Positions 1-8,280 are shown, numbered from the stretch's first letter. The stretch is 64,000 nt of DNA from Nostoc sp. UHCC 0926 (GCF_028623165.1 NZ_CP117768.1:3100001-3164000); one strand, 5' to 3'. The notes: generated from the letters alone by a model not told the origin. A program made the numbers and translations.

Positions 1-377
1 GAATGCGCCAGGAAGGTAGTGATGTTACTTGGTAAAGGCCAGGATTTTAACCATGCATTCACTAGCACGACAATCGTACTTTCTCCAATCCATCCCAGTG
101 CCAAACTAGAAAGGGTAATACCTAACTGGGTGGTAGATAGCAGTCGGTCAATACTACGTTGTAGCATCTCGACAGCGATCGCTGGAATATCCCCAGCCTT
201 AACTAGCTGGTGAATACGCGATCGCCGCACACTCACCATCGAAAATTCCGCCGTCACAAAAAAGGCATTTATGGCAATCAGCAGCAGCACTGACAACAAG
301 CGCAGCGCCACGTCTGTCCAAATTAAATTAGGAAAACCACTCACTGCCAAAGCTCGTGTAAAACTCACGCCCTCCAT
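1..377 (-). CDS. CNNM-domain (HlyC/CorC, UPF0053) membrane protein, partial
   Basis: The gene reads leftward from an ATG at 377 and leaves the window after about 125 codons, so only the N-terminus is seen. A hydrophobic helix at about residues 27-44 runs into NAFFVTAEFSMVSVRRSR, and TTQLGITLSSLALGWIGE follows at about 81-98. Both stretches are typical of the DUF21/CNNM transmembrane domain of the HlyC/CorC family. In complete members this domain is followed by CBS domains and a CorC_HlyC domain, and the proteins are tied to Mg2+/Co2+ or Na+ transport; those parts lie outside the window. The old name hemolysin is historical and no haemolytic role is implied. Confidence 0.85.
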   Translation of the reverse strand, partial: MEGVSFTRALAVSGFPNLIWTDVALRLLSVLLLIAINAFFVTAEFSMVSVRRSRIHQLVKAGDIPAIAVEMLQRSIDRLLSTTQLGITLSSLALGWIGESTIVVLVNAWLKSWPLPSNITTFLAH

Positions 378-686
378 TCTGGGATTTTGGATTTTGGATT
401 TTGCGGAAAGTCTGAGCGCCGGTTTCGGGCGTTAGCGTAGCGGTAGCGAGTCCGCGAGCGTCTCAGAACTTTCCAAGACGGATTTTGGATTAAGTTTTGG
501 AGATTAGGGATTAGGCAAATTGTCTAGTACAGCGGGCGCGTAAATAAACCAACCATTCAAAATGGCGCAAGAGTTCAGAATACAACCCTTTTGACTTTTG
601 ACTTTTGACTTTTGACTTCCGCGTAGCGGTACTAGTACCATGTGCCCAATCTAAAATCTAAAATCTAAAATCTAAAATTGTCTCTC
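378..686. repeat. Intergenic repeat cluster (heptamer tandem repeats)
   Basis: No gene is visible here. Seen directly: ATTTTGG-type repeats at about 381-402, a block rich in GCGTAGCGG/GAGCGTCTC at about 428-465, four TTTTGAC units at about 589-616 and four ATCTAAA units at about 649-677. Seven-base tandem units of this kind are the STRR class known from heterocystous cyanobacteria. The two heptamer tracts could also act as loose transcription end signals for the leftward gene that ends at 687. Confidence 0.7.
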
Positions 687-1388
687 CTACCTTTCTACAG
701 GAATATTCGATGCTTCTAGCTTCAATTTTTGAGCGGGATAATCAGTCAGAGCGAGTGATATCTTCTTGACATCATCAAGTAAAGCTGTAGGAATGCTCAC
801 TGTACCGGAAAATGTTGGTCCATTTGCAGGCAATTCTGTTGGTAAACCCTCTGTACTAGCACTCAGGGTTCGTCCTTTATCATCGGTAACATCTAAAAAA
901 CTATACAGGAAGCGCACAGAATCCTTACCTTTATTCTGCATTTTCACTTTCAGTAGCAAATCACCACCAGAGTAGCGGACAGATTGCACAGCCATAGTTA
1001 CACCTTCACTCTGGGCAGTAACTGGAAAACCTGGCTGGGGTTTTTCTTCAACCACTTGTGGGGGTTTTTCCTCTGGCTTCTGCTTGCTGCTATTGGTTTC
1101 TTCATCATCTTCCTCTAGCTTTTCCGATTTAGCAGCCTTGGTCTTACCGTCAATTCGCGCCTTGACAATTTTCAGGATCTCTTCCTCTTTTAATAGCACT
1201 AGCCCTGCCTGTTGGGAGCTATTTGTCTTATTGCTGGCAAATTTGGTTGTGGGACGCCCATCTGGTGTGGTAACGCCTTTAAGTGCTGAACTCCCCAGTT
1301 CAAACCCCAAAAACGCGCTCACAGAACCTGCTCCCATCATCAGGATTAACAAAATCAAAGTAAGAAGTACAGTAGAATTTATCTTCAT
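687..1388 (-). CDS. Exported or membrane-anchored hypothetical protein with C-terminal beta-sandwich-like domain
   Basis: I place the start at the ATG at 1388, giving 233 aa: MKINSTVLLTLILLILMMG is then a clean N-terminal hydrophobic anchor or signal. An in-frame start 21 codons upstream (1451) would bury it. Residues about 85-125 are charged and proline-rich (EEDDEE, KPEEKPP), a likely linker. The last 105 residues (from about SEGVTMAVQSVRY) alternate short hydrophobic strands with a KMQNKGKDSVRFL segment, resembling DUF4352-type or other Ig-like accessory domains. I do not recognise a specific family. It probably acts outside the cytoplasmic membrane. No neighbour suggests a function. Confidence 0.7.
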   Translation of the reverse strand: MKINSTVLLTLILLILMMGAGSVSAFLGFELGSSALKGVTTPDGRPTTKFASNKTNSSQQAGLVLLKEEEILKIVKARIDGKTKAAKSEKLEEDDEETNSSKQKPEEKPPQVVEEKPQPGFPVTAQSEGVTMAVQSVRYSGGDLLLKVKMQNKGKDSVRFLYSFLDVTDDKGRTLSASTEGLPTELPANGPTFSGTVSIPTALLDDVKKISLALTDYPAQKLKLEASNIPVER

Positions 1389-1681
1389 CGCTGACAAGCT
1401 ATCACAAAAGAATGCTGGTCTATTTAAGGATAGTGAAGCTTTTGACCTCAATCCTTAAAGGAACTTAATCAATATTAGTTTGCACTATTTCATGATCTAA
1501 TTATGTAGTATAAAAATCTGGTAAACTATTGTTGAGTATTCACAGGTGGTAAATCTGTGCTATAATTATGCAATTGGCTAAACTCAATGTATGAGGAATT
1601 TTCCTCACTCTAATTAGCAAATCAGGTTGACCTCAGAGTTGAAGTAATTGACTCACAGGAAGCCGAAACCCAAGGAAACAC

Positions 1682-1754
1682 GCGCCTTTGGCCGATTGGG
1701 GAGGCAGCGAACTCATAATTCGCCTTCAGGCTGGTTCGATTCCAGCAGGGCGCA
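1682..1754 (+). tRNA. tRNA with CAT anticodon (elongator Met or Ile2)
   Basis: A full cloverleaf folds by eye. The acceptor stem GCGCCTT (1682-1688) pairs with AGGGCGC (1747-1753), with one G-U. The D stem is GCC/GGC with loop GATTGGGGA. The anticodon stem GCGAA/TTCGC carries loop CTCATAA with anticodon CAT at 1714-1716. The T stem GCTGG/CCAGC carries loop TTCGATT. The discriminator is A1754 and no CCA is encoded. Base pair 1-72 is G-C, which argues against initiator tRNA. The D arm lacks the usual AGCTCAG and the variable loop is 6 nt, both unusual for a Met or Ile tRNA. Whether C34 is lysidinylated (Ile2) cannot be told from sequence. Confidence 0.75.
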
Positions 1755-1771
1755 CTGAATCAAAAAAAAGC

Positions 1772-1873
1772 AGTAATGTGTTGTATTACCAGAACCTCAA
1801 TGATGATTGGGAGATCAGTAATACTACATTATATTGAGGATTGACATCCTGGTTCAACTCCTCCAGTCAGGAT
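1772..1873 (+). other. Structured non-coding stretch after the tRNA
   Basis: Arms AGTAATGTGTTGTATTAC (1772-1789) and GTAATACTACATTAT (1818-1832) are imperfectly complementary. CCTCAAT (1795-1801) and ATTGAGG (1833-1839) are perfectly complementary. The two pairings interlock, so they are alternatives or a pseudoknot. At 1846-1873 ATCCTG and CAGGAT enclose CTGG-TTCAACTCCT-CCAG, which resembles a decayed T arm plus acceptor strand of a second tRNA, but I find no matching 5' half. The rest of 1389-1992 holds only spacer and repeat-like GAGTCATGAGTTATGAG sequence. Confidence 0.3.
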
Positions 1874-1992
1874 TTAATGAGTGCTGAGTCATGAGTTATG
1901 AGTCTTAATTAACTCCTCACTTTTTCCCATCCTTAAAACTTTAGGCTAACCTCACTTTTAATTTTTAACTCTCCTCTCAGCACTCAGCACTG

Positions 1993-2427
1993 TTACCGAG
2001 ATGGTAAAGTTTCAAACCGGAATTCAGTTCCCACTTTGAGTTTGTTGCTATTCAAACGAGGAGACATCATCAGCGACGTGTCATAAGGATTTGGTAAATC
2101 AAGAGTACGAATATAAGGATCGTTGCCAACTTGCTGAGTCAGGACATCATGATATAAAGTGTTAACCAACTCAGCATCGTGGGCAATTTCATTTTCTGGG
2201 AAGGAACCACCGAAACTGGAACCAGATCCTAGAAATGAGTCTAGCTGACGCTTGAGGCTGCCATTTTCGTAGAAATTGCGATCGTGACGAAAAAAAGCTC
2301 TTTCAAATACATCATTGGTAGTTTGATAATTGGGTGTTGCCGTTTGGGCAGATGCAACAGAGGGAAAAGCAATACAAGCAGCAAGCAGCACCAAGAAACC
2401 ACCAAAGGTTTTTAATTTTATACGCAC
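1993..2427 (-). CDS. Exported hypothetical protein
   Basis: This 144-aa protein starts with a clear Sec signal peptide: MRIKLK, then a hydrophobic core GFLVLLAACIAF, with probable cleavage after VASA at about residue 27. The mature part is about 117 aa, polar, without cysteine pairs, membrane segments or a catalytic motif that I recognise; it contains aromatic-rich FERAFFRHDRNFYENG. It is divergent from pyrE, with 106 bp between the two starts that must hold both promoters. It looks like a conserved cyanobacterial periplasmic protein of unknown role. Confidence 0.75.
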   Translation of the reverse strand: MRIKLKTFGGFLVLLAACIAFPSVASAQTATPNYQTTNDVFERAFFRHDRNFYENGSLKRQLDSFLGSGSSFGGSFPENEIAHDAELVNTLYHDVLTQQVGNDPYIRTLDLPNPYDTSLMMSPRLNSNKLKVGTEFRFETLPSR

Positions 2428-2533
2428 GTTTCTGACTCCTCAATTTTTGTTTTAGGCGAATCTTAATTTATGCTTAAGTTCAGAACTCTGATGAGTTCAA
2501 CCTTTGGTGTAGCACAACTTTTAATGTTTTGTA

Positions 2534-3157
2534 ATGACGTATCCTACTGAAACTCTTACCCACTCAGATATTTGGGCAACCACTGCTGATTTGACCACCT
2601 TGCGCCACAAGCTACTAGATTTATTTTGCCAACTTGCTTATCAAGAGGGTGATTTTCTCCTCTCTTCTGGGCTACGTAGTTCTTATTACGTCAACAAGAC
2701 ACAGGTAACACTCCATCCTCAAGGCGCTTTGGCAGTCGGACGCCTACTGTTTCCTTTGTTACCTGTAGATACACAGGCTGTAGGTGGTTTAACATTGGGG
2801 GCTGACCCAATTGTGACAGCAGTGAGTGTAGTTTCTGTTTATGAAAATCGACCGATACCAGCGCTGATTATTCGCAAGGAAGCCAAGGGTTATGGGACGA
2901 GAGCTTATATAGAAGGCCCCAGTTTACCAGAAGGTGCAAAAGTAGTAGTTTTAGAAGATGTCGTTACAACTGGGCAATCTGCTCTGAAAGCGGTTGAGCG
3001 TCTTAAAGACGCAGGTTATACCGTAAATCAAGTAATTTCACTGGTAGACAGAGAGCAAGGGGGAGGTGAGTTGTACCAGTCAGCTGGGTTGAAGTTTGAA
3101 ACTTTGTTTTCGATTCAGGAAGTTCAGGAACGCTACCGACAACTTGCGAATTCATGA
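2534..3157 (+). CDS. pyrE: Orotate phosphoribosyltransferase
   Basis: Predicted to convert orotate and PRPP to orotidine 5'-phosphate in cytoplasmic pyrimidine synthesis. The 207 residues match the usual length. SSYYVNK (49-55), RKEAKGYGT (114-122) and the PRPP-binding VVVLEDVVTTGQS (137-149) with its acidic pair are all present. The first 25 residues before the conserved start are a little longer than in E. coli. The gene stands alone, divergent from the exported hypothetical upstream, and is followed by a repeat-filled gap. Confidence 0.95.
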   Translation: MTYPTETLTHSDIWATTADLTTLRHKLLDLFCQLAYQEGDFLLSSGLRSSYYVNKTQVTLHPQGALAVGRLLFPLLPVDTQAVGGLTLGADPIVTAVSVVSVYENRPIPALIIRKEAKGYGTRAYIEGPSLPEGAKVVVLEDVVTTGQSALKAVERLKDAGYTVNQVISLVDREQGGGELYQSAGLKFETLFSIQEVQERYRQLANS

Positions 3158-3464
3158 ACAATAGGACTTCTACTAATTCGTAATTCGTAATTCGTAATTA
3201 AGAATTACAAATTGGGATAAGTCATGGGGATGAAAGAATAGAGTTAAGTTAACGTGAATTCGACGGCTGATATAATGTCCGCTTAATTAGCTAAATTAAA
3301 AGACCTCTCCCTGGCTTTACTACGCAAAACCATCCCTCTCCGACTCCCAGAGGTACAGACTTGGACTTTAGTTCAAGTCAGGGAGAGGTTTGTCGAACTC
3401 ACGTTCAGTTAGACACTAGAACAAACTCTAGGACTGACATGTTAATAGAAAATAGCAACTTGAA
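3158..3464. repeat. Intergenic repeats including an 87-bp inverted-repeat element
   Basis: No gene is seen. TAATTCG units occur at 3174-3187. ACCTCTCCCTG at 3303-3313 is perfectly complementary to CAGGGAGAGGT at 3379-3389, delimiting an 87-bp stretch that could fold on itself or be a small non-autonomous element. I cannot see a target-site duplication. The convergent pyrE and DUF29 genes both end toward it. Confidence 0.5.
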
Positions 3465-3926
3465 TTAATCGGGTAAAAACTCTTCATCTAAGCATTCATC
3501 TGTACTAAATGGAGACTCCAGAGGAAAAGTATCAACAGACAAACCAGTTTCATCACTGGCTTGTTTTCTTGCATCTTGATAACACTCCGAGAAAACTTCC
3601 TGAAAATACGGCTTTAAACTAGGGCTGTCTTTAAAAGCTCTTGTTAGTCTCCGGCGATGTTCTCTAATTGTTGCTTTCCAGCTATTAGAGCGGTTATTAG
3701 ACTGAAATTTATATTTGAGTAAGTGCATTAAAACAACAATTAAATTACTATCTATTGGTTGCTTTTCACTTCTTCCCATGCTCTCGATTTCTTCAATGAG
3801 ATTTGCTAAATCGACTTCAGCTAATCTCCCTTCTTTTAATTTTTTAGCAGTTGTCTCTATCCATAGATAAAAATCTTGGTCATAAAGACTTGGGTTTGTA
3901 AAAGCTGTTGGTTGAGGCGCTGTCAT
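3465..3926 (-). CDS. DUF29 family protein
   Basis: The 153 residues show the DUF29 pattern: SLYDQDFYLWIETTAKKL near the N-terminus, VDLANLIEEIESMGRSEK in the middle, and LLKYKFQ with a following tryptophan (NSWKATIREHRRR). DUF29 proteins are very common in filamentous cyanobacteria, usually in many paralogous copies, and their function is not established. The protein is soluble by composition. It starts 31 bp from the tRNA-Thr gene, which reads the same way, so read-through from the tRNA promoter is possible. Confidence 0.85.
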   Translation of the reverse strand: MTAPQPTAFTNPSLYDQDFYLWIETTAKKLKEGRLAEVDLANLIEEIESMGRSEKQPIDSNLIVVLMHLLKYKFQSNNRSNSWKATIREHRRRLTRAFKDSPSLKPYFQEVFSECYQDARKQASDETGLSVDTFPLESPFSTDECLDEEFLPD

Positions 3927-3956
3927 TTTATATTTAAACCTGCCAAAATCAACAAA

Positions 3957-4028
3957 AGCCAGCAGCGGGATTTGAACTCGCGACCTTCCGATTACAAGTC
4001 GGATGCACTACCACTGTGCTATGCTGGC
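3957..4028 (-). tRNA. tRNA-Thr (TGT)
   Basis: On the minus strand the acceptor GCCAGCA pairs with TGCTGGC, the D arm is AGCACAGTGGTAGTGC, the anticodon arm is CCGACTTGTAATCGG with anticodon TGT, and the T arm is CGCGAGTTCGAATCCCGC. All arms pair well. The discriminator is T and no CCA is encoded. Confidence 0.93.
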
Positions 4029-4226
4029 GGGTTTAGCGATCGCTCTCAAATAGCAACCACAATTTCTAATTGTACCATAATCAACTTATTTGTCTAGCTG
4101 TAATTCCTAAAAAATATCTCCTTCTTCCTAAATTAGGCTAAAAGACCAGAGATTTTGGGAATATCACTGCTTTTGTGCCCCCTAGATGGTTTAGGCTGCG
4201 TAGCAATTGTGATCAAACAGAAAAAA

Positions 4227-4248
4227 ATCAGTGATTCTGATCACTGAT
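4227..4248. promoter_or_regulatory. Perfect 9-bp inverted repeat upstream of argF
   Basis: ATCAGTGAT and ATCACTGAT flank a 4-base centre, 147 bp before the argF start. It could be an operator or a leader hairpin. The rest of the 4029-4395 gap must hold the argF promoter and the tRNA-Thr promoter on the other strand; I see no other clear element. Its role is inferred from position only. Confidence 0.35.
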
Positions 4249-4395
4249 AAAGTTGATAAATTAATATTTTTAGCAAAAGCTAACTCAAATTCTGGGCTGG
4301 AGGCAAAAATATCTGGTACAGTTCTAAAACTGTATTTTTTTGATCCGGCTGGTAAAGCAACAGAAATATATAATTGTTGTTTACACATCGGAAGC

Positions 4396-5316
4396 ATGGC
4401 AGTGTTGATCGGACGAGATTTATTAAGTCTGGCGGACATCAGTCCAACGGAACTTCAAGAACTCCTGCAATTGGCAACTCAACTTAAATCACAACAGTTG
4501 AAGTTGCAGTGTAATAAAGTTTTGGGGTTGTTGTTCTCCAAAGCCTCAACTCGCACGCGGGTAAGTTTTACTGTGGCGATGTACCAACTGGGTGGACAGG
4601 TAATCGATCTCAACCCCAATGTCACTCAAGTTAGTCGCGGGGAACCTTTGCAGGATACGGCGCGGGTGTTAGATCGATATTTGGATATTTTGGCAATTCG
4701 CACTTTTGCACAGCAGGAATTGGAAACTTTTGCTCACTATGCCAAGATTCCGGTAATTAATGCGCTTACCGATGCAGAACATCCTTGTCAGGTATTAGCG
4801 GATTTATTGACGATTCAAGAAGGCTTTGGCACCCTTGCCGGGTTAACTTTAACCTACGTGGGTGATGGAAATAATGTGGCTAATTCTCTGATGTTGGGCT
4901 GTGCTTTGGTGGGGATGAATGTTAGAATTGCCACCCCTAGCGGATATGAGCCAGATTCTAAGATTGTAGAACAAGCAAGAGCGATCGCTAATAACAAAAC
5001 TGAAGTCCTCCTCACTCATGATCCAGAATTAGCCGCTAAGGGAGCTGCTGTACTTTATACTGATGTTTGGGCGAGTATGGGGCAAGAAGCAGAAGCAGGC
5101 GATCGTCTGCCTATTTTCCAGCCTTACCAAATTTCCGAGCAGCTATTGAGCCTTGCTAATCCAGAGGCAATTGTTTTACACTGCTTACCAGCCCATCGTG
5201 GTGAAGAAATTACCGGATCTGTTATTGAAGGTTCCCAATCACGAGTTTGGGAACAGGCAGAAAATCGCCTCCACGCCCAAAAAGCTTTACTTGCCAGTAT
5301 CTTAGGGGCAAAATGA
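4396..5316 (+). CDS. argF: Ornithine carbamoyltransferase
   Basis: Predicted to catalyse carbamoyl phosphate plus ornithine to citrulline in arginine synthesis. From the ATG at 4396 the protein has 306 aa, the usual size. It shows the carbamoyl-phosphate motif STRTR (51-55), HPCQ (129-132) and the ornithine-binding HCLPAHR (262-268). The frame is open for 55 more codons upstream, but those residues match nothing in the family, whereas MAVLIGRDLLSLADIS is a typical OTC start. The gene is followed within 5 bp by two copies of a 20-bp palindromic repeat that may end transcription. Confidence 0.95.
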   Translation: MAVLIGRDLLSLADISPTELQELLQLATQLKSQQLKLQCNKVLGLLFSKASTRTRVSFTVAMYQLGGQVIDLNPNVTQVSRGEPLQDTARVLDRYLDILAIRTFAQQELETFAHYAKIPVINALTDAEHPCQVLADLLTIQEGFGTLAGLTLTYVGDGNNVANSLMLGCALVGMNVRIATPSGYEPDSKIVEQARAIANNKTEVLLTHDPELAAKGAAVLYTDVWASMGQEAEAGDRLPIFQPYQISEQLLSLANPEAIVLHCLPAHRGEEITGSVIEGSQSRVWEQAENRLHAQKALLASILGAK

Positions 5317-5320
5317 AAAA

Positions 5321-5376
5321 AGACGCGATTAATCGCGTCTGTACAGGAGTTTGGAGAGACGCGATTAATCGCGTCT
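5321..5376. repeat. Palindromic repeat, two units at 36-bp spacing
   Basis: The perfect palindrome AGACGCGATTAATCGCGTCT occurs at 5321-5340 and 5357-5376, separated by GTACAGGAGTTTGGAG. The same unit appears at 58018-58037 (one copy) and 59580-59635 (two copies, spacer reverse-complemented). At this site it lies right behind argF and could serve as a terminator hairpin. Confidence 0.9.
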
Positions 5377-5530
5377 GTACAGCAGTTTGGAGTCAGAATA
5401 GCTAGTGTGCGATTGGCTCCTGACTACTATCTTGGTAAAAAATCCAAAATAAATGGGTAAAAGAAAAGAGAATATTGTTTCTTTTGCCTTTCATATTTTT
5501 ACTTTTCTCTTGTTATGGGGAGTTTTTTGT

Positions 5531-5544
5531 AGTACTAATGTTCT
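5531..5544 (+). promoter_or_regulatory. LexA box upstream of lexA
   Basis: AGTACTAATGTTCT fits the cyanobacterial LexA-box pattern RGTACNNNDGTWCB at every position. It ends 31 bp before the lexA ATG. This indicates autoregulation and also supports the internal start, since a start at 5453 would put the box inside the coding sequence. Confidence 0.8.
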
Positions 5545-5575
5545 AGAGACATTTATAATTACTTCCCGCAAATTT

Positions 5576-6181
5576 ATGGAACGTCTAACGGAAGCTCAAC
5601 AAGAACTTTACGAATGGCTGGCAGAATACATCAGAACGCACCAGCATTCGCCTTCAATTCGGCAAATGATGCAAGGGATGAACTTAAAGTCACCAGCACC
5701 AATTCAAAGTCGCTTGGAACATTTACGTACTAAGGGATATATAGAATGGACTGAAGGCCAAGCGCGAACGATTCGGATTTTGCGTCCTGTAAAGCAAGGT
5801 GTACCAATTTTGGGGACGATCGCTGCTGGTGGTTTAATAGAACCATTTACTGATGCTGTAGATCATCTAGACTTTTCTAATTTCTCATTACCTCCCCAAA
5901 CCTACGCTTTGCGGGTAGCTGGCGATAGCATGATTGAAGATTTAATTGCTGATGGCGATGTGGTATTCCTGCGTCCAGTAGCAGAACCAAATCATTTGAA
6001 AAATGGCACCATCGTCGCCGCCAGAGTTGATGGATTCGGTACCACTTTAAAACGTTTTTATCGCCAAGGCGATCATGTTACCCTCAAACCAGCAAATCCT
6101 AAGTACAATCCCATTGAAGTCAGCGCTATACAAGTGCAGGTGCAAGGTTCTCTCATTGGGGTTTGGCGCGGTTACAACTGA
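5576..6181 (+). CDS. lexA: LexA repressor
   Basis: From the ATG at 5576 the protein has 201 aa, as in other LexA proteins. Residues 1-70 are the winged-helix DNA-binding domain (LTEAQQELYEWL, SPSIRQMMQGMNLKSPAPIQSRL). Residues 75-201 form the S24 autoprotease domain. The Ala84-Gly85 cleavage bond, the nucleophile Ser118 in AGDSM and the general base Lys159 in TTLKRF are all present, so it should be cleavable. Some cyanobacterial LexA proteins have lost these residues and act in carbon or redox regulation; this one has not. In-frame codons upstream to 5453 encode a hydrophobic stretch unlike LexA and overlap the LexA box. Confidence 0.93.
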   Translation: MERLTEAQQELYEWLAEYIRTHQHSPSIRQMMQGMNLKSPAPIQSRLEHLRTKGYIEWTEGQARTIRILRPVKQGVPILGTIAAGGLIEPFTDAVDHLDFSNFSLPPQTYALRVAGDSMIEDLIADGDVVFLRPVAEPNHLKNGTIVAARVDGFGTTLKRFYRQGDHVTLKPANPKYNPIEVSAIQVQVQGSLIGVWRGYN

Positions 6182-6437
6182 GTAATAAGAAAGTGATGAG
6201 TTATGAGTTTTAAATTACTAACTCCCAACTCCTAACTCCTAACTTATTACTTGGGTTCATCACCACGTTTGTGCTTAACATATGTACCTGACGCAAAATC
6301 CAGTGCAGCAACTGCCCACTTTCACGGAAAGTGACCACGGGGATACTCCCCGTGGCGCATTTCGATTAAAATTACCATTTGCAAGGGAAAGTAAGGGCAG
6401 TTATCACACTTCGCAACCATTACCAGGATGCCCAAAA

Positions 6438-7799
6438 ATGCCTCCATCTCTGCAATTGCGGCAATATCAGCAACAAGCGATCGCTAGCTGGTTTACCAAC
6501 AATGGCAGAGGGACGCTGAAAATGGCTACTGGTAGTGGTAAAACGATTACTGCACTAGCGATCGCTTGTGAATTATATCAGCAGATTGATTTACAAGTGT
6601 TGTTGGTGGTATGTCCCTACCGCCATCTCGTCACCCAATGGGCGCGAGAATGTGAAAAATTTAATTTGCAACCCATTTTAGCCTTTGAGAATTTACGCAC
6701 TTGGCAAAGTCAACTTTCCACGCAAATTTATAATCTGCGTTCTGGTTCTCAACGGTTTGTGACTGTGATTACTACGAACTCCACATTAATTGGAGATGGT
6801 TTTCAGTCTCAACTCAAATATTTTCCCGCTAAAACTTTAATTATTGGGGATGAGGCGCATAATTTAGGCGCACCCAAGTTAGAAGAAAGTTTACCGCGTC
6901 GCGTTGGGTTGAGACTGGCTTTATCTGCCACACCGGAGAGATATTTTGATGATTTTGGTACGCAATCTATATTTGATTATTTTGGCCCAGTTCTCCAGCC
7001 AGAGTTTACTTTGAGGGATGCGATCGCTCAAGGTGCTTTGGTACATTATTTGTATTATCCGGTGCTGGTGGAATTAACTGAAGCAGAAAGTATTGCTTAT
7101 CTAAAGTTAACTAAAAGAATTGGGCGATCGCTGCTTTATCGGGATCGAGAAAATGGCAAATCGGGATTTGAAGACAATGAAGATTTAAAGCCGTTGTTGA
7201 TGCAAAGAGCAAGATTAATTGGTGCAGCGGAAAATAAATTAACCGCCTTGCATGAATTAATGGCAACTCGCCGCGAAACTACTCACACTCTTTTTTATTG
7301 CAGTGATGGTTCACAAGAGGCCGGACAACGTTCATCTCTACGCCAAGTTAAAGCTGTTGCTAAAATTTTGGGAGTGGATTTAGGGTACAAGGTAAGCACT
7401 TATACGGCTCAAACAACTTTACAAGAAAGGGAAACATTGCGCCATCAATTTGAAAGTGGCGAGTTGCAGGGTTTGGTAGCAATTCGTTGTTTAGATGAAG
7501 GTGTTGATATTCCGGCAATTCAAACTGCGGTGATTTTATCAAGTTCTGGTAATCCTCGCCAGTTTATTCAGCGACGGGGGCGAGTTTTGCGTCCTCATCC
7601 GGCTAAGGAACGCGCAACAATATTTGACATGATTGTTTTACCACCAGATTTAGATCGAGAAACTATAGAAGTTGAGCGTAATCTGTTAAAAAAGGAATTG
7701 CGTCGCTTTGTAGAGTTTGCTGATTTGGCTGATAATGCTGGTGAAGCAAGAATGAAGTTACTTGATTTACAAAAGCGATATGGTTTATTAGATATTTGA
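6438..7799 (+). CDS. DNA phosphorothioation-dependent restriction helicase (dnd_restrict_1 type)
   Basis: A superfamily 2 helicase of 453 aa from the ATG at 6438: LRQYQQQAIASWF Q-like segment, Walker A TGSGKT (31-36), DEAH-type GDEAHN, LSATPER motif III, and motif VI QFIQRRGRVLR. The frame stays open back to an ATG at 6282, but those 52 residues look non-coding and an AGGA lies before 6438. SF2 proteins of this size next to dndBCDE are known as a one-protein Dnd restriction family (TIGR04095 from memory), thought to attack DNA lacking phosphorothioate. Its place at the edge of the Dnd island supports that. It could otherwise be a general Rad25-like helicase. Confidence 0.8.
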   Translation: MPPSLQLRQYQQQAIASWFTNNGRGTLKMATGSGKTITALAIACELYQQIDLQVLLVVCPYRHLVTQWARECEKFNLQPILAFENLRTWQSQLSTQIYNLRSGSQRFVTVITTNSTLIGDGFQSQLKYFPAKTLIIGDEAHNLGAPKLEESLPRRVGLRLALSATPERYFDDFGTQSIFDYFGPVLQPEFTLRDAIAQGALVHYLYYPVLVELTEAESIAYLKLTKRIGRSLLYRDRENGKSGFEDNEDLKPLLMQRARLIGAAENKLTALHELMATRRETTHTLFYCSDGSQEAGQRSSLRQVKAVAKILGVDLGYKVSTYTAQTTLQERETLRHQFESGELQGLVAIRCLDEGVDIPAIQTAVILSSSGNPRQFIQRRGRVLRPHPAKERATIFDMIVLPPDLDRETIEVERNLLKKELRRFVEFADLADNAGEARMKLLDLQKRYGLLDI

Positions 7800-7896
7800 T
7801 GATGAACCAAAGAATAGTTGTATTTTTTTGTAAAATTTTTCGAGTTTTGAAAAAAGAAGCATTAAGTATGAAATAATAAAATTATAAGTTTGATAA

Positions 7897-7941
7897 TAAT
7901 GGGATGTGAGTAGTTTTTAATTTTCTGCTTACATCCCATTA
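7897..7941. terminator. Long hairpin after the restriction helicase
   Basis: TAATGGGATGT (7897-7907) pairs with ACATCCCATTA (7931-7941), and six further pairs (two G-U) extend the stem to 17 bp around an A/T-rich loop (7914-7924). It lies 98 bp behind the helicase. There is no strong T-run after it, so it may end transcription weakly or protect mRNA. In the rest of 7800-8106 I see only A/T-rich sequence and a short start-less open stretch (about 8013-8078). Confidence 0.6.
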
Positions 7942-8106
7942 TAATATAGATTATTAACATTAATAATAACAGAAAACGATTAAACAATAAAGTGTTTTTT
8001 CAAAGAAAATTAGGATTTTAAAGATAACGCAAACAGTGGCTTTACGGAGGCGAAGGCAGCACTAGAGAAAGTTAAAATATAGAAAAAGTATATTTCAAAA
8101 TCCAAT

Positions 8107-8280
8107 ATGTCACAAGAGGCGAATATCGATGATGTACAGGAGCCAATTACCAGCGCTCTGCCGGAAGTACGGCAAATTATTGAGCGGGTATGGAAGCTGG
8201 AAAAAGGCAGGCTAGATAAGAAGATTAACAGCCATATAAATGATAATATTTTGGACATTATTAAGGAAGAGGTGCGATGA
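8107..8280 (+). CDS. 57-residue protein translationally coupled to the SMC-like ATPase
   Basis: The ATG at 8107 opens 57 codons ending in an ATGA overlap with the next gene: its TGA is 8278-8280 and the downstream ATG is 8277-8279. The ribosome site GGAAGAGG of the ATPase lies inside the last codons, a classic sign of coupled translation. The product is highly charged and probably all-helical (SALPEVRQIIERVWKLEKG, then KKINSHINDNILDIIKEE). I do not recognise a family. The tight coupling suggests a stoichiometric partner or regulator of the ATPase. Its own ribosome site is weak. Confidence 0.6.
   Translation: MSQEANIDDVQEPITSALPEVRQIIERVWKLEKGRLDKKINSHINDNILDIIKEEVR

Noticed and set aside
1846..1873. 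Second tRNA gene
   Set aside because: Only a T-arm-like and acceptor-like piece is seen; no matching 5' half or anticodon arm.
4231..4395. 55-residue N-terminal extension of ArgF
   Set aside because: Not similar to the family; the internal ATG gives the standard OTC start and length.
5453..5575. N-terminal extension of LexA
   Set aside because: The extra residues are hydrophobic and unlike LexA, and the stretch contains the LexA box.
8013..8078. Short reading frame before the 57-residue gene (NANSGFTEAKAALEKVKI)
   Set aside because: It has no start codon and a stop lies immediately before it; at most a relic.
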